The translations under genes and the position numbers were made by a program. The notes beneath the pieces were generated by a model. It was not told the DNA's origin and did no database searches. It saw nothing but the letters and a program-made list of their open reading frames with translations. DNA of 64,000 nucleotides, taken from contig JAIMKV010000011.1 in assembly GCA_020692205.1 (NCBI GenBank), forward strand, positions 1,681 through 65,680. The letters are read 5' to 3'. Position 1 is the first letter of the stretch. Every line of letters begins with the position of its first letter. Shown here piece after piece: positions 49,239-58,966 of this stretch. Origin of the DNA: Myxosarcina sp. GA_180221_E-2-1-MAG-40_15. GTDB lineage: Bacteria > Cyanobacteriota > Cyanobacteriia > Cyanobacteriales > Xenococcaceae.

Positions 49239-49481
49239 TCAATCACAATCAAGATAAATTTCATCTTTACGCAAAACTTTTACAAAGTGCCCTGAAACAC
49301 GATCTAGCAAAACGTCAAACTCGCTGTTTGGCATTCTTAGATCAAATGGAATCATATGAACTGGGAGTTCTGTTTGCCTTCCACCGTCTACCAATCCCAT
49401 ACCAGCACAAAGAATAACTGTAATCTCTCCATTTCGCAGACATCCTAGAACTCTTGCTGGATAACGCCAATGTTCAGACAT
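49239..49481 (-). CDS. small hypothetical protein in the cassette
   Basis: About 80 residues from the ATG at 49481; a TTG four codons upstream is possible. It reads EHWRYPARVLGCLRNGEITVILCAGMGLVDGGRQTELPVHMIPFDLRMPNSEFDVLLDRVSG and ends YLDCD. No family recognised. It is 44 bases upstream of the toxin, in the same cassette and orientation. Normal composition argues that it is real. It could belong to the toxin-antitoxin unit or be an independent cargo gene. Confidence 0.55.
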   Translation of the reverse strand: MSEHWRYPARVLGCLRNGEITVILCAGMGLVDGGRQTELPVHMIPFDLRMPNSEFDVLLDRVSGHFVKVLRKDEIYLDCD

Positions 49482-49752
49482 TTCTGGTATCAAAAGAACA
49501 CCAAATGCAATCAGAAAACTTCTGACTTAAAAACAAACTTTAAGCCATCGACCCAACTCCTGGAAAGAAGACAGCTAACTATTTATTATACAGAATTTTT
49601 CCATGATGATTTATACTCATGTTTTGAATCGAGGCGGTAGAGGGGTTATAAGTCCTCTCGATCCTTAAAAAATTGCAGTTATTTAACTCTAGAGCAGCGA
49701 TCGCTTAAATCTCAACCTCGATCGCTCTTAAACAAGATTTTTTAGATTTACT

Positions 49753-50616
49753 TTATAAACAGTCTTTGAGGGAATTTCGCATCACTTCTACAGGGACGGG
49801 TTGCTGTAGCCAAATTTCTAGCGCAGCTACTCCCTGTTGCAGGAGCATTTCTAGTCCGTCGATCGCCGTTGCTCCTTGAGCTTGTGCTAGCTTTAGAAAT
49901 TGGGTGGGATTAGGAGTATAGATTAAGTCGTAGGCGATCGCATTTGATTTAAGTTTTTGCATCAAGGATTCCTCGACAGGGGAAGCGTCTACATGAGGTG
50001 ACATTCCTACGGGAGTTGTATTAATCAGTAAATCCGCAGCAGCAATTAAGCTAGTTAAATTATTCCAGTTATGTATTTTGAGTCTAGAAGTAATATTTGG
50101 CGCGTGTGACCAACTTTGATAAAATCGCGCTAACTTATCAGGATTACGTCCAACGACATGAATCTCTTGGCAGCCCAAATTAGTCAAACCAGCAATTACT
50201 GCTCTAGCTGCACCACCGTTACCTAAAATCACAGGAGTCATCTGTGTCCAGTCATGGGTCATAGTTTTTAAAGGAGCAATAAAACCGACCACATCGGTGT
50301 TTGTGCCTTTCCAACCTGAGGCAGTACGCCAGACGGTATTGACCGCACCAATATTAGCTGCATCATCAGAAATTTCGCTCAGCAGCGGAATTATCTCTTG
50401 TTTATGAGGAATAGTGATGCTGAATCCAACTAAATCGACGGCAGTGAAACCAGCGATCGCTTGAGCTAAGTCTCCCTGCTTAACTGGAAAAGGTACATAG
50501 ATATAGTCCAGTCCTAGATGCGCGATCGCTGCATTGTGCATTACTGGAGATAAGGAATGTTCTACGGGATCGCCGATAATCCCAAGCAGTTTAGTTTTTC
50601 CTGTGATTAGTTGCAT
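49753..50616 (-). CDS. aroE: shikimate dehydrogenase
   Basis: 287 residues from the ATG at 50616. Substrate residues are in GDPVEHSLSPVMHNAA; the catalytic Lys is in ITIPHKQEI and Asp in GTNTDVVGF. The NADP fold is VILGNGGAARAVIAGL, with VGRNPDK following. It reduces 3-dehydroshikimate to shikimate in aromatic amino-acid synthesis. aroC, four steps later in the pathway, lies 4.5 kb to the right but in a separate unit. Confidence 0.95.
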   Translation of the reverse strand: MQLITGKTKLLGIIGDPVEHSLSPVMHNAAIAHLGLDYIYVPFPVKQGDLAQAIAGFTAVDLVGFSITIPHKQEIIPLLSEISDDAANIGAVNTVWRTASGWKGTNTDVVGFIAPLKTMTHDWTQMTPVILGNGGAARAVIAGLTNLGCQEIHVVGRNPDKLARFYQSWSHAPNITSRLKIHNWNNLTSLIAAADLLINTTPVGMSPHVDASPVEESLMQKLKSNAIAYDLIYTPNPTQFLKLAQAQGATAIDGLEMLLQQGVAALEIWLQQPVPVEVMRNSLKDCL

Positions 50617-51052
50617 CAAATTTAACTATTGTTTGCTGGCTGATAAATAGTCTCTACCTATTAAACCCTATTAAACAATATCTCATGTCACGATGTAGCT
50701 CAAATTTGTTTGCTTACAGGCGAGATAGCTTTTTGCTCAAATAGTCTCGATCCCCTCCTAAATATCGATGCAATTATCCTCAATACCTGACCTCAAACCC
50801 AATCTAATTCAGATATTGCTCTCAGTTTTTTCTTTTGTCTTAAGAATTATAGTTAAGAATAAAGATCTATATTAATTTGGAGTGGTGCATACTCATCAAA
50901 TAGTTTTTTGATTTGAAGCAAGTGTTTATCTGCGCGTTACCAGCCCATAGTTGTGCGGATGCGCTGTTTTCTTTTTCTGTATGTATGTCGCTCACTACCG
51001 TTGGATTTTAATACAGCACCTATTTTTTACTTCGCTAATCGCCGATTGATTT
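50617..51052. other. divergent intergenic region
   Basis: 436 bases between aroE and the GH57 gene. It holds both promoters. No RNA gene, repeat or recognised operator was found. Confidence 0.5.
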
Positions 51053-53299
51053 ATGTCTCATCCCCTTTACGTAGCTTTTGTTTGGCATCAACATCAACCC
51101 CTATATAAGTCGCGTGAAGCAGACTCGGATGCTTGGGGACAGTATCGTTTACCTTGGGTACGTTTACACGGTACTAAAGATTATTTAGATCTAGTTTTGA
51201 TGCTGGAGCGTTATCCTAAGCTGCATCAAACGGTGAATCTTGTGCCATCTTTAATGTTGCAACTGGAAGACTACGCTGAGGGCGAGGCGATCGACCCTTA
51301 TTTGGCTCTGGCTTTGACTCCTGAAGCACAACTGAAGCCAAAAGATAAGCAGTATATTATTAAGCACTTCTTTGATGGTTATTTTCATACCTTAGTAGAA
51401 CCCCATCCTCGTTATGCTCAACTGTATCATCAGCAACAGGATAAAGGTGCTGCCTGGTGTTTAGAGAATTGGACGCATCAAGACTACAGCGATTTATTAG
51501 CTTGGCATAATTTAGCCTGGATCGATCCTTTGTTTTGGGATGATGCCGAGATTGCGGGATGGCTCAAGCAGGGTAAAAATTTCACTTTAAGCGATCGCCA
51601 GAGAATATATTCCAAACAACGAGAAATTATTCAGCGGATTATTCCTCAGCATAAGAAAATGCAGGATCTCGGACAGTTGGAAATCATGACGACTCCCTAT
51701 ACCCACCCGATTTTACCTTTATTGGCAGATACGGATGCGGGGCGAGTGGCTGTGCCGAATATATCTTTACCTCAGAGTCGTTTTCAGTGGTCAGAGGATA
51801 TTCCCCGTCACCTCAGCATTGCCTGGGAGATGTATATAGACCGTTTTGAGCAAGAGCCTTATGGTTTGTGGCCTTCGGAACAGTCGGTTAGCCCAACAAT
51901 TTTGCCCTATATCACCCAGCAGGGTTTTAAATGGATTTGTTCTGACGAAGCAGTATTAGGCTGGAGCATTAAGCACTTCTTCCATCGTGATGAGGCAGGT
52001 AATGTCTTTGAACCAGAATTACTTTATCGTCCCTATCGGTTAGAAACCGAACATGGCGATCTGGCGATTGTTTTCCGCGATCATCGTCTGTCGGATTTGA
52101 TTGGCTTTACTTACAGCGGTATGAGTCCTCGCCATGCCGCTACGGATTTGATTGGGCATTTAGAAGCGATCGCTCGTTCTTTAAAATCTCATCAAGATAA
52201 TCCCGATACTGCCCTGCAAAAACCTTGGCTGGTAACTATCGCCTTAGATGGCGAAAACTGCTGGGAATATTATCCTCGTGATGGTTTACCTTTTCTTGAA
52301 GCCTTATATGAGAGATTAAGCCGTGACGAAGATATTAAACTAGTCACTGTCAAAGAGTTTATTAAACAGTTTCCCCCGACTGAGACAATTCCCGCCCAAC
52401 AGTTACATAGTGGCTCTTGGGTAGACGGTAGCTTTACTACCTGGATTGGCGATCCCGTGAAAAATCGCGCTTGGGATCTATTAACAGCAGCTAGAGAGAC
52501 TTTAGCCAAACATCCAGAAGCGACAGAAGAGGCAAACCCTGAAGTCTGGGAAGCCTTATATGCGGCGGAGGGTTCAGATTGGTTTTGGTGGTTTGGCGAA
52601 GGGCATTCTTCCAATCAGGATGAAATGTTTGATCGGCTATTTCGCGAGCATATTGCGGCTATTTACCACGCCCTAAACGAACCTGTACCAACGAATATCT
52701 ATCAACCTGTAGATAAACACGAGGTAAAAGGCGATCGCCCTCCGCAAAGCTTTATTCATCCACTGATTAACGGTGTTGCTGACGAACAAGACTGGGATCG
52801 TGCAGGTAGAATCGAAGTTGGTGGTGCCAGGGGAACAATGCACCGTAGCAGTACAGTACAGCGATTATTTTATGGTCTAGATCATCTTAATTTTTATCTT
52901 CGCCTCGACTTTAAAACAGGAGTTGAACCAGGAAAGGATCTTCCAGGAGAATTACATCTACTTTGGTATTATCCTGGCATTACTAATCATAATAGTCCTG
53001 CGCCCCTGGCTAATTTGCCTGACGAAGCTCCTTTAAACTATCATTTTCATCACCACTTAGGCATTAATCTAGTTACTGACTCTGTGTGGTTGCAAGAGGC
53101 TCATAGTAACTATCAATGGCATATTCGAGTTTGTCGTGCCGAGGCAGCTTTTAATCAATGTTTAGAGATAGCCGTTCCTTGGGCAGATTTACACATCGAA
53201 CCAGACTATTCTTTAGAGATATTAGCTATATTTGCCGATCACGGTGAATTTCGTAGTTTTGTTCCCGAAGACAAATTTATTAGATTCCAAGCACCGTAA
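51053..53299 (+). CDS. glycoside hydrolase family 57 enzyme
   Basis: 748 residues. The N terminus VAFVWHQHQPLYK holds the family H-Q-H-Q-P motif. YGLWPSEQS carries the likely nucleophile Glu near residue 285, and TIALDGENCWEYYPRDG the acid/base Asp near 399. A C-terminal beta-rich module (from about 560) follows. GH57 covers alpha-amylases, branching enzymes and pullulanases, so an alpha-glucan role in glycogen turnover is likely. The phosphofructokinase gene follows on the same strand after 123 bases, a carbohydrate pairing. Confidence 0.88.
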   Translation: MSHPLYVAFVWHQHQPLYKSREADSDAWGQYRLPWVRLHGTKDYLDLVLMLERYPKLHQTVNLVPSLMLQLEDYAEGEAIDPYLALALTPEAQLKPKDKQYIIKHFFDGYFHTLVEPHPRYAQLYHQQQDKGAAWCLENWTHQDYSDLLAWHNLAWIDPLFWDDAEIAGWLKQGKNFTLSDRQRIYSKQREIIQRIIPQHKKMQDLGQLEIMTTPYTHPILPLLADTDAGRVAVPNISLPQSRFQWSEDIPRHLSIAWEMYIDRFEQEPYGLWPSEQSVSPTILPYITQQGFKWICSDEAVLGWSIKHFFHRDEAGNVFEPELLYRPYRLETEHGDLAIVFRDHRLSDLIGFTYSGMSPRHAATDLIGHLEAIARSLKSHQDNPDTALQKPWLVTIALDGENCWEYYPRDGLPFLEALYERLSRDEDIKLVTVKEFIKQFPPTETIPAQQLHSGSWVDGSFTTWIGDPVKNRAWDLLTAARETLAKHPEATEEANPEVWEALYAAEGSDWFWWFGEGHSSNQDEMFDRLFREHIAAIYHALNEPVPTNIYQPVDKHEVKGDRPPQSFIHPLINGVADEQDWDRAGRIEVGGARGTMHRSSTVQRLFYGLDHLNFYLRLDFKTGVEPGKDLPGELHLLWYYPGITNHNSPAPLANLPDEAPLNYHFHHHLGINLVTDSVWLQEAHSNYQWHIRVCRAEAAFNQCLEIAVPWADLHIEPDYSLEILAIFADHGEFRSFVPEDKFIRFQAP

Positions 53300-53422
53300 G
53301 CAAAATATAAGAAAGCAAGAATCAACAATGAAAATAGTAATTTCTAGAAATTTTATTAATTTTGTAGCTTTGGTTACCATCAAGCAGAAAAATTAAAGGG
53401 TAAATCGATTAACTTTGATCAA

Positions 53423-54502
53423 GTGCCAGAAAAAAAACGGATTGGTATTTTAACCAGTGGTGGTGATTGTGCAGGATTAAACGCGGTAATTAGAGCGGTA
53501 ACTCGCTGTGCCGTGAATGTCTATGGTTGGGAAGTATTGGGTATTTGTAAGGCAACTCATGGTTTAATGAGTCGTCCTCCTGAAGCGATGCCTCTAGATA
53601 TTACCAACGTTGATCGCTTGTTAACTATGGGAGGTACAATTTTAGGCACAACTAATAAAGGAGATCCTTTCGCCTTCCCGATGCCTGATGGTAAATTAAG
53701 CGATCGCTCTTGGGAGATTATTGAAGGATATCGACAACTAGATTTGGATGCTCTAATTGGTATTGGCGGAGATGGTAGTTTAGCTATTCTCAGGAAACTA
53801 GCACAACAGGGCGGAATCAACCTAGTTGGTATTCCCAAAACTATCGATAACGATGTCGGAATTACCGAACGTTCAATTGGATTTGATACGGCGGTGAATA
53901 TTGCTACAGAAGCACTTGATCGCTTGCATTTTACGGCTGCTAGTCATAATCGCGTGATGATTTTAGAAGTGATGGGACGAGATGCAGGACATATTGCTTT
54001 GAATGCAGGGATTGCGGGAGGAGCAAATATTATTATGATTCCTGAAATTCCCTATAAACTTGATCACATTTGCCAGCATATTAAAAAAAGACAAGCTAGA
54101 GGACAAGATTATTCTATTGCTGTCGTCTCCGAAGCCGTCTGTACTGAGTCTGGGAAGGTAATCGAACAAGGTCATTTTGCTGATTGTCGTTTGGGTGGTA
54201 TTGGTCAGTATTTGGCCGAACAAATTACAGCTAAAAGCGGTGCAGAAACTAGAGTAACTGTCTTAGGACATACTCAGAGAGGTGGTATTTCTTCTCCCTT
54301 AGATCGGATTTTGGCTTCCGCTTTTGGAGTTGCAGCAGTGGATTTAATTGCCCAAGAAAAATATGATCGCATGGTTGCTTGGCAGGATCGACAAGTTACT
54401 AGTATTCCTATTGCAGAAGCAATTAAGCACTATCGGGCAGTAGATCCAAAAGATACTTTGGTTAAAACGGCTAGAGGTTTGGGAATTTGTTTGGGCGATT
54501 AA
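53423..54502 (+). CDS. pfkA: 6-phosphofructokinase
   Basis: 359 residues from a GTG at 53423. The Gly-rich phosphate loop is GILTSGGDCAGLNAVIR, then IGIGGDGSLAILRKL, PKTIDNDV and MGRDAGHIAL. GGDGS, with Gly rather than Asp at the discriminating site, points to a nucleotide phosphoryl donor. Lys before TIDND is more usual in the pyrophosphate group, so donor use is not settled by sequence. It phosphorylates fructose 6-phosphate in glycolysis. Confidence 0.9.
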   Translation: MPEKKRIGILTSGGDCAGLNAVIRAVTRCAVNVYGWEVLGICKATHGLMSRPPEAMPLDITNVDRLLTMGGTILGTTNKGDPFAFPMPDGKLSDRSWEIIEGYRQLDLDALIGIGGDGSLAILRKLAQQGGINLVGIPKTIDNDVGITERSIGFDTAVNIATEALDRLHFTAASHNRVMILEVMGRDAGHIALNAGIAGGANIIMIPEIPYKLDHICQHIKKRQARGQDYSIAVVSEAVCTESGKVIEQGHFADCRLGGIGQYLAEQITAKSGAETRVTVLGHTQRGGISSPLDRILASAFGVAAVDLIAQEKYDRMVAWQDRQVTSIPIAEAIKHYRAVDPKDTLVKTARGLGICLGD

Positions 54503-54729
54503 TTCTGCCCATTTTGCAGCTAATTCAGCGCTAATTCCGCAAGAGGGTAATCTTTTGATTAAAGGCTATTTATGATTGCAACTAATCAAGATATACTAAC
54601 GACTTGATAGTATTGCTCAAACCTTTTTGGCCTCTTGTCACAGCCCATCTGGGAGCAAAACCATCCTACCTCAAGCAAAGCGCTCGCCCTTGACGATTTT
54701 TGATTAAGTTGATGACTCAGTACCAGCTT

Positions 54730-55083
54730 CTATGAAGAAGAACGGCAAGTCATGACTCCTTCTTTCTGGGTGTTGGAATTAGAATTGCTGCCCATCACTC
54801 GAACCGCAATCGTTGGTTCATAGTTAGGGTAACAACGCACTATAATCGTATCTTCGGGCTGTGTTACATACAGAACATAAACTGGTTTTCCTCCTAACGT
54901 GGCAGCTACTATTTTTGGAGGAGCGGTGGCAGTTGCAATAGTGCTTGATTGCTGAACAGAGTCAAGCTGGGAAGTTTCAGCTACAACAGGCTTTTCCTCA
55001 AAAGATTGCCAACAGAGCAAGAATAAAGCCGTAATCATGACCACCAAAATAAACCAAATCGCCGATAACTTAACCTTAACCAT
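54730..55083 (-). CDS. membrane-anchored hypothetical protein
   Basis: 117 residues. One N-terminal hydrophobic helix (IWFILVVMITALFLLCWQS) acts as anchor or uncleaved signal. A Ser/Thr/Ala-rich linker and a small domain with two Cys (IVRCYPNYEP and GVMTCRSSS) follow, perhaps disulfide-bonded in the periplasm. No family recognised. It is 46 bases downstream of aroC on the same strand and may be cotranscribed. Confidence 0.6.
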   Translation of the reverse strand: MVKVKLSAIWFILVVMITALFLLCWQSFEEKPVVAETSQLDSVQQSSTIATATAPPKIVAATLGGKPVYVLYVTQPEDTIIVRCYPNYEPTIAVRVMGSNSNSNTQKEGVMTCRSSS

Positions 55084-55129
55084 AGTGAAAGCTCTTTTCT
55101 CTTGAATATATAACTACCCATCAACAACT

Positions 55130-56224
55130 TTAGAACACCAACGTTTTGCACTGCGCCTGATGATATAAAAGGCGATCGCATAATACCAAAGCTACCATTG
55201 CTTCTACCATTGGCACTGCTCTAGGTAATACACAAGGATCGTGTCTTCCCTTAGCAGCGAGTAAAGTTGCTTCACCACCTTTAGTAACTGTTTTTTGTTC
55301 TTTGCCAATCGTAGCTGTGGGTTTGAACGCAACTCGAATTACGATATTCTCTCCATTGGAGATGCCTCCTTGAACTCCACCTGAACGATTAGAGACGGTA
55401 CGAGTATCACCATTTTCATCAATATAAAATTCATCGTTATGCTCACTTCCCAACATAGTTGTGCCAGCAAAACCCGAACCTATTTCAAAACCCTTAGTAG
55501 CAGGAAGCGACATCACACCCTTAGCTAAATCCGCTTCTAACTTATCAAATACGGGATCGCCCAAACCCCTAGGCACGTGGCGTGCGACACATTCGACAAC
55601 TCCACCCAGAGAATCTTGCTCTTTTCTGGCTAGATCAATCAACTCAATCATAGTTTCGGCAGATTCAGGGTTAGGACAACGAACTATATTACTTTCTACC
55701 TGCGCGCTGGTTACGGTATTAGAGTCTACTTCCGCTTCTATATTTTTAATCCGCTTGACATAACCAATAATTTCTACCCCAGCAACTTCCTTGAGAATTT
55801 TTTTGGCGATCGCACCTGCGGCAACTCTACCGATAGTTTCCCGCGCTGAAGCACGTCCACCGCCTTGATAGTTACGAATGCCATACTTAGCATCATAGGT
55901 AGCATCAGCATGAGACGGACGATACTTTTGTGCCATCTCATTATAATCTTGCGATCGCGCATCTTTGTTTCTGACCAGAATTGAGATTGGTGTTCCTGTA
56001 GTTTTACCTTCAAAAACTCCAGATATAATTTCACAAGTATCGCTTTCTTTTCTAGGTGTAGTAATTCTACTTTGTCCTGGTCTTCTGCGATCTAAATCTA
56101 CCTGTATTTCTGCTTCGCTAATTTTTAGCTGTGGAGGACAGCCATCAATAACTACCCCGACACCTCCACCGTGAGATTCCCCGTAAGTTGTAATGCGAAA
56201 TATTTGCCCAAATGTATTGCCCAT
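55130..56224 (-). CDS. aroC: chorismate synthase
   Basis: 364 residues, normal length. [30 protein letters not shown] is the N-terminal signature, [28 protein letters not shown] the FMN/EPSP region and [13 protein letters not shown] the third signature. It converts EPSP to chorismate using reduced FMN in the last shared step of aromatic biosynthesis. ATG start. Confidence 0.97.
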   Translation of the reverse strand: MGNTFGQIFRITTYGESHGGGVGVVIDGCPPQLKISEAEIQVDLDRRRPGQSRITTPRKESDTCEIISGVFEGKTTGTPISILVRNKDARSQDYNEMAQKYRPSHADATYDAKYGIRNYQGGGRASARETIGRVAAGAIAKKILKEVAGVEIIGYVKRIKNIEAEVDSNTVTSAQVESNIVRCPNPESAETMIELIDLARKEQDSLGGVVECVARHVPRGLGDPVFDKLEADLAKGVMSLPATKGFEIGSGFAGTTMLGSEHNDEFYIDENGDTRTVSNRSGGVQGGISNGENIVIRVAFKPTATIGKEQKTVTKGGEATLLAAKGRHDPCVLPRAVPMVEAMVALVLCDRLLYHQAQCKTLVF

Positions 56225-56309
56225 GATGCCCTATTGCGAGGTAGTAAAGCGATTTGTATTGTATCGCAACTTCTCTTGCTATTATGTCAATATTTTGTTT
56301 ATTGTTGCT

Positions 56310-56546
56310 TCAAGAACTAATCACTACCTTCAAAGTCAATCCTGTCATTCGCCAGGTAGCAAAGCAATTTTCAAATAAAATCTTGCTAGCTGCACCTAAA
56401 TCGCCATCTTCGCCAACATACCCACCTTGAATAAGTTTGCCACCTCTGGTTTCTAAGTTTAAGCGAGTCCCTTCGTCTTCCTGTTGCAGAATTAATTTTC
56501 CTCTAGCGAGTACTTGTCCCGCACGGCTAATAATTGCACATTCCAT
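56310..56546 (-). CDS. small hypothetical protein
   Basis: 78 residues with a regular beta-like pattern: MECAIISRAGQVLARGKLIL, TRLNLETRGGKLIQGGYVG, and ATWRMTGLTLKVVISS. ATG start, no membrane segment. It lies upstream of aroC and divergent from the pseudouridine synthase gene. Codon use and lack of overlap suggest a real gene. Family not recognised. Confidence 0.55.
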   Translation of the reverse strand: MECAIISRAGQVLARGKLILQQEDEGTRLNLETRGGKLIQGGYVGEDGDLGAASKILFENCFATWRMTGLTLKVVISS

Positions 56547-56602
56547 TGCTAAAATTTATTTAAGATTTAAAAGTTACCCAGACAAACATCATCTCATACC
56601 GC

Positions 56603-57541
56603 ATGAATCAAGGTTGGGTATATCGAGAACAGGTCAAATCTAGTGATGCAGGACAGACGGTGTTAGATTTCTACAGCCATAGATATCGTCACTCTAGCGC
56701 AGAAGAATGGAAAGCTAGAATCAAATTAGGTCAAGTACTGTTAAATAAACGACCTGTTACTACCGCAACAATCCTCCAGGCGCAAGACCAGCTAGATTAT
56801 TACCGTCAGCCTTGGATTGAACCAGAAGTTCCTTTAGAGTTTGATGTTCTGTATCAGGATCAAGATTTGATAGTAGTCAACAAACCTTTAGGACTACCCG
56901 TAATGCCAGGAGGCGGTTTCTTAGAACACACTTTGCTTTGGCAACTCAAAAAACATTATCCTCATAATACACCCGTACCAATTCATCGCTTAGGTAGAGG
57001 AACATCGGGATTATTATTATTAGCGCGATCGCCATTAGCTAAATCTTATCTAACTCAACAGATGCGAGATAGTACGGTTAAACAAAACAATAACCAGATT
57101 AATAAAGTTTATCGTGTTTTGGTGTCTGGTGATTCAATTCGCGACAATTTGACGATCAAACAACCAATTGATCAAGTTCCTCATCCTGTATTGGGCTATA
57201 TTTATGGGGCAACGTCATCAGGTAAATATGCTCACAGTGAATGTCAGGTAATTAAGCGTTATCGCAACTGCACTTTATTAGAGGTCAAGATTTTTACTGG
57301 TCGTCCTCATCAAATCAGAATCCATTTAGCAGCGGCAGGCTACCCCCTCTTAGGCGATCCTTTATACGTAATAGGAGGAACTTTCGCCAAGATTAAACCC
57401 GATCAAGAATCAATACCAGTACCAGGAGATTGCGGTTACTTTCTTCACGCTTATCGTTTATCTTTTGTTCATCCGCGAACCTTACAGCAGATCAATTTTC
57501 ACTGTCCGACACCCCAAAGATGGCAAATAATCTGTAAATAA
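56603..57541 (+). CDS. RluA-family pseudouridine synthase lacking the usual catalytic Asp
   Basis: 312 residues. YQDQDLIVVNKPLGLPVMPGG (motif I), the motif II region IHRLGRGTSGLLLLARSP, and TGRPHQIRIHLAAAGYPLLGDPLY (motif III) place it in the RluA family. An S4-like segment begins the protein (SSAEEWKARIKLGQVLLNKRPV). The canonical HRLDRxTSG has Gly (GGT codon) where the catalytic Asp belongs. I recall plant and cyanobacterial relatives with HRLGRGTSG, so it may be a subfamily trait, with altered or lost activity. Confidence 0.85.
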   Translation: MNQGWVYREQVKSSDAGQTVLDFYSHRYRHSSAEEWKARIKLGQVLLNKRPVTTATILQAQDQLDYYRQPWIEPEVPLEFDVLYQDQDLIVVNKPLGLPVMPGGGFLEHTLLWQLKKHYPHNTPVPIHRLGRGTSGLLLLARSPLAKSYLTQQMRDSTVKQNNNQINKVYRVLVSGDSIRDNLTIKQPIDQVPHPVLGYIYGATSSGKYAHSECQVIKRYRNCTLLEVKIFTGRPHQIRIHLAAAGYPLLGDPLYVIGGTFAKIKPDQESIPVPGDCGYFLHAYRLSFVHPRTLQQINFHCPTPQRWQIICK

Positions 57542-57615
57542 ACTTGGTAGTTAATCTTGGTTTGGCGATCGCAGTTTTCCTCGTCAAGTTGCTTCAAGTT
57601 AGCTGAGAGTAATGA

Positions 57616-58962
57616 TTAACCCCAAATGCGACGATTTAAATTTAAGTCCTCGACAATGCCAATCATCAGCTGTAAGTCTTGAAAATATTCTTTTAAGGGA
57701 GTAAAAGACAGCATGGTTTTAAACAACCTGGGTTCAAAGAGAGGGTGGCGATAAGGGATAGCGACATAGACAAAACCATCGACAAAAGAAAGATAGACTT
57801 TACGTCCAGCTTTTTGGTGAAACTCAACTAAACGACGCATTAAATTAGTGGAGAGAATATAGCGGGATTCTATTTGACTATCGCCATGTACCCGAAACAT
57901 TCGATTAAACTCAGGATCTTCTAGCTGAATAATATCTCCGCGCCAGTTATTCCAAGTGATTATTTTACCCTTGATATCGTTTGGCACTATAAAAGTACGG
58001 CTAAGAAAATTCTTGGCGAACTTGGCTTCAAAAAACAAACCATGAAAAACGGACTTATAGAAATAGTTTTCGATACCAAACTCATCTAGCTGTCTTCCTT
58101 GAACCCTTTCTACGGTTATTTCGGCAAAGAAGATATTTGTATTACCAATCGTGCCATAGACGCAATCTTCCTGTTGGAGAGAATCGGGTTCTTCTAGTTC
58201 ATCTCTAAGGATTTGACTTCGAGTCAAAGCAAGTATAGTTTGACGTTTATTTTCTAAAAACAGATGGGCTGCGTAACTAAGTCTACCTCGTTCATCAATA
58301 AAATTAATAATATTTTCAATAATATTGCGTTTGAAACCCAAGCCATAAACCTGAATACAGCCACGGCAAAAGATGACCCAAATTGAAGCAGGTAAAATTA
58401 AGCAGAATAGGTAAAACCAAAGAGAAATGCCAACTCCCAGCCAAAAGGACAATGTTAAACCAATACACCAGGTAGAGAATAGACAAATTAAGCCAGATAG
58501 AAACATAGTTCTGAGAGTATGCTGCCGACTACGTTCTAATTCTTTAAGCTGTTCGAGTAAATTATCCTGACAGTACTGCTTAAACTGAGACAGAGTTTTA
58601 AGTTTAATATCTGGTAATGGGAGACTTTCTGTTGGTTCAGATAATTCAGGTTGAAGATCTAAAGGCGATTGAGCATCAGGAACTAGATTGGCTAAGAACT
58701 TTTCTCCCCAAAGAGAAATAGCAGCTACCTCACTATTTGCCATAAGTTGACAAAGTGCGATCGCCTGTTCTAGCTGTTGATTTTGCTGGTAGGCTTTGAC
58801 TAAACCCCGTTGAACCTTAAAAGCGATCTGATCGCTAGAATCGATTATTGGTAATAGCTGTTCAAAAGTAGCTACTGAGGCAGAGAACTTGCCCTGATGT
58901 AAATAGCGATCGCCCAAAATCAATAGTCGTTCAATTTCTTTGGCTGATAAAGATTGATCCAC
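57616..58962 (-). CDS. DUF3137-like membrane protein
   Basis: 448 residues from a GTG at 58962. The N-terminal 90 residues look like TPR repeats (LLILGDRYLHQGKFSASVATFEQLLP). Two transmembrane helices lie near residues 155-200. The C-terminal domain (YGTIGNTNIFFAEITVERV...VFHGLFFEAKFAKNFLSRTFIVPN) resembles DUF3137. It begins 4 bases after the LemA stop and is certainly cotranscribed. LemA and DUF3137 proteins are often paired in bacteria; function unknown. Confidence 0.75.
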   Translation of the reverse strand: MDQSLSAKEIERLLILGDRYLHQGKFSASVATFEQLLPIIDSSDQIAFKVQRGLVKAYQQNQQLEQAIALCQLMANSEVAAISLWGEKFLANLVPDAQSPLDLQPELSEPTESLPLPDIKLKTLSQFKQYCQDNLLEQLKELERSRQHTLRTMFLSGLICLFSTWCIGLTLSFWLGVGISLWFYLFCLILPASIWVIFCRGCIQVYGLGFKRNIIENIINFIDERGRLSYAAHLFLENKRQTILALTRSQILRDELEEPDSLQQEDCVYGTIGNTNIFFAEITVERVQGRQLDEFGIENYFYKSVFHGLFFEAKFAKNFLSRTFIVPNDIKGKIITWNNWRGDIIQLEDPEFNRMFRVHGDSQIESRYILSTNLMRRLVEFHQKAGRKVYLSFVDGFVYVAIPYRHPLFEPRLFKTMLSFTPLKEYFQDLQLMIGIVEDLNLNRRIWG

Positions 58963-58966
58963 AGCC

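Noticed and set aside
49620-49670. small GAGG/CCTC hairpin upstream of the cassettes as a third attC
   Set aside because: Lacks paired AAC/GTT cores and the two-box arms; only a weak stem.
52270-52614. 114-residue minus-strand frame
   Set aside because: Antisense inside the well-conserved GH57 gene.
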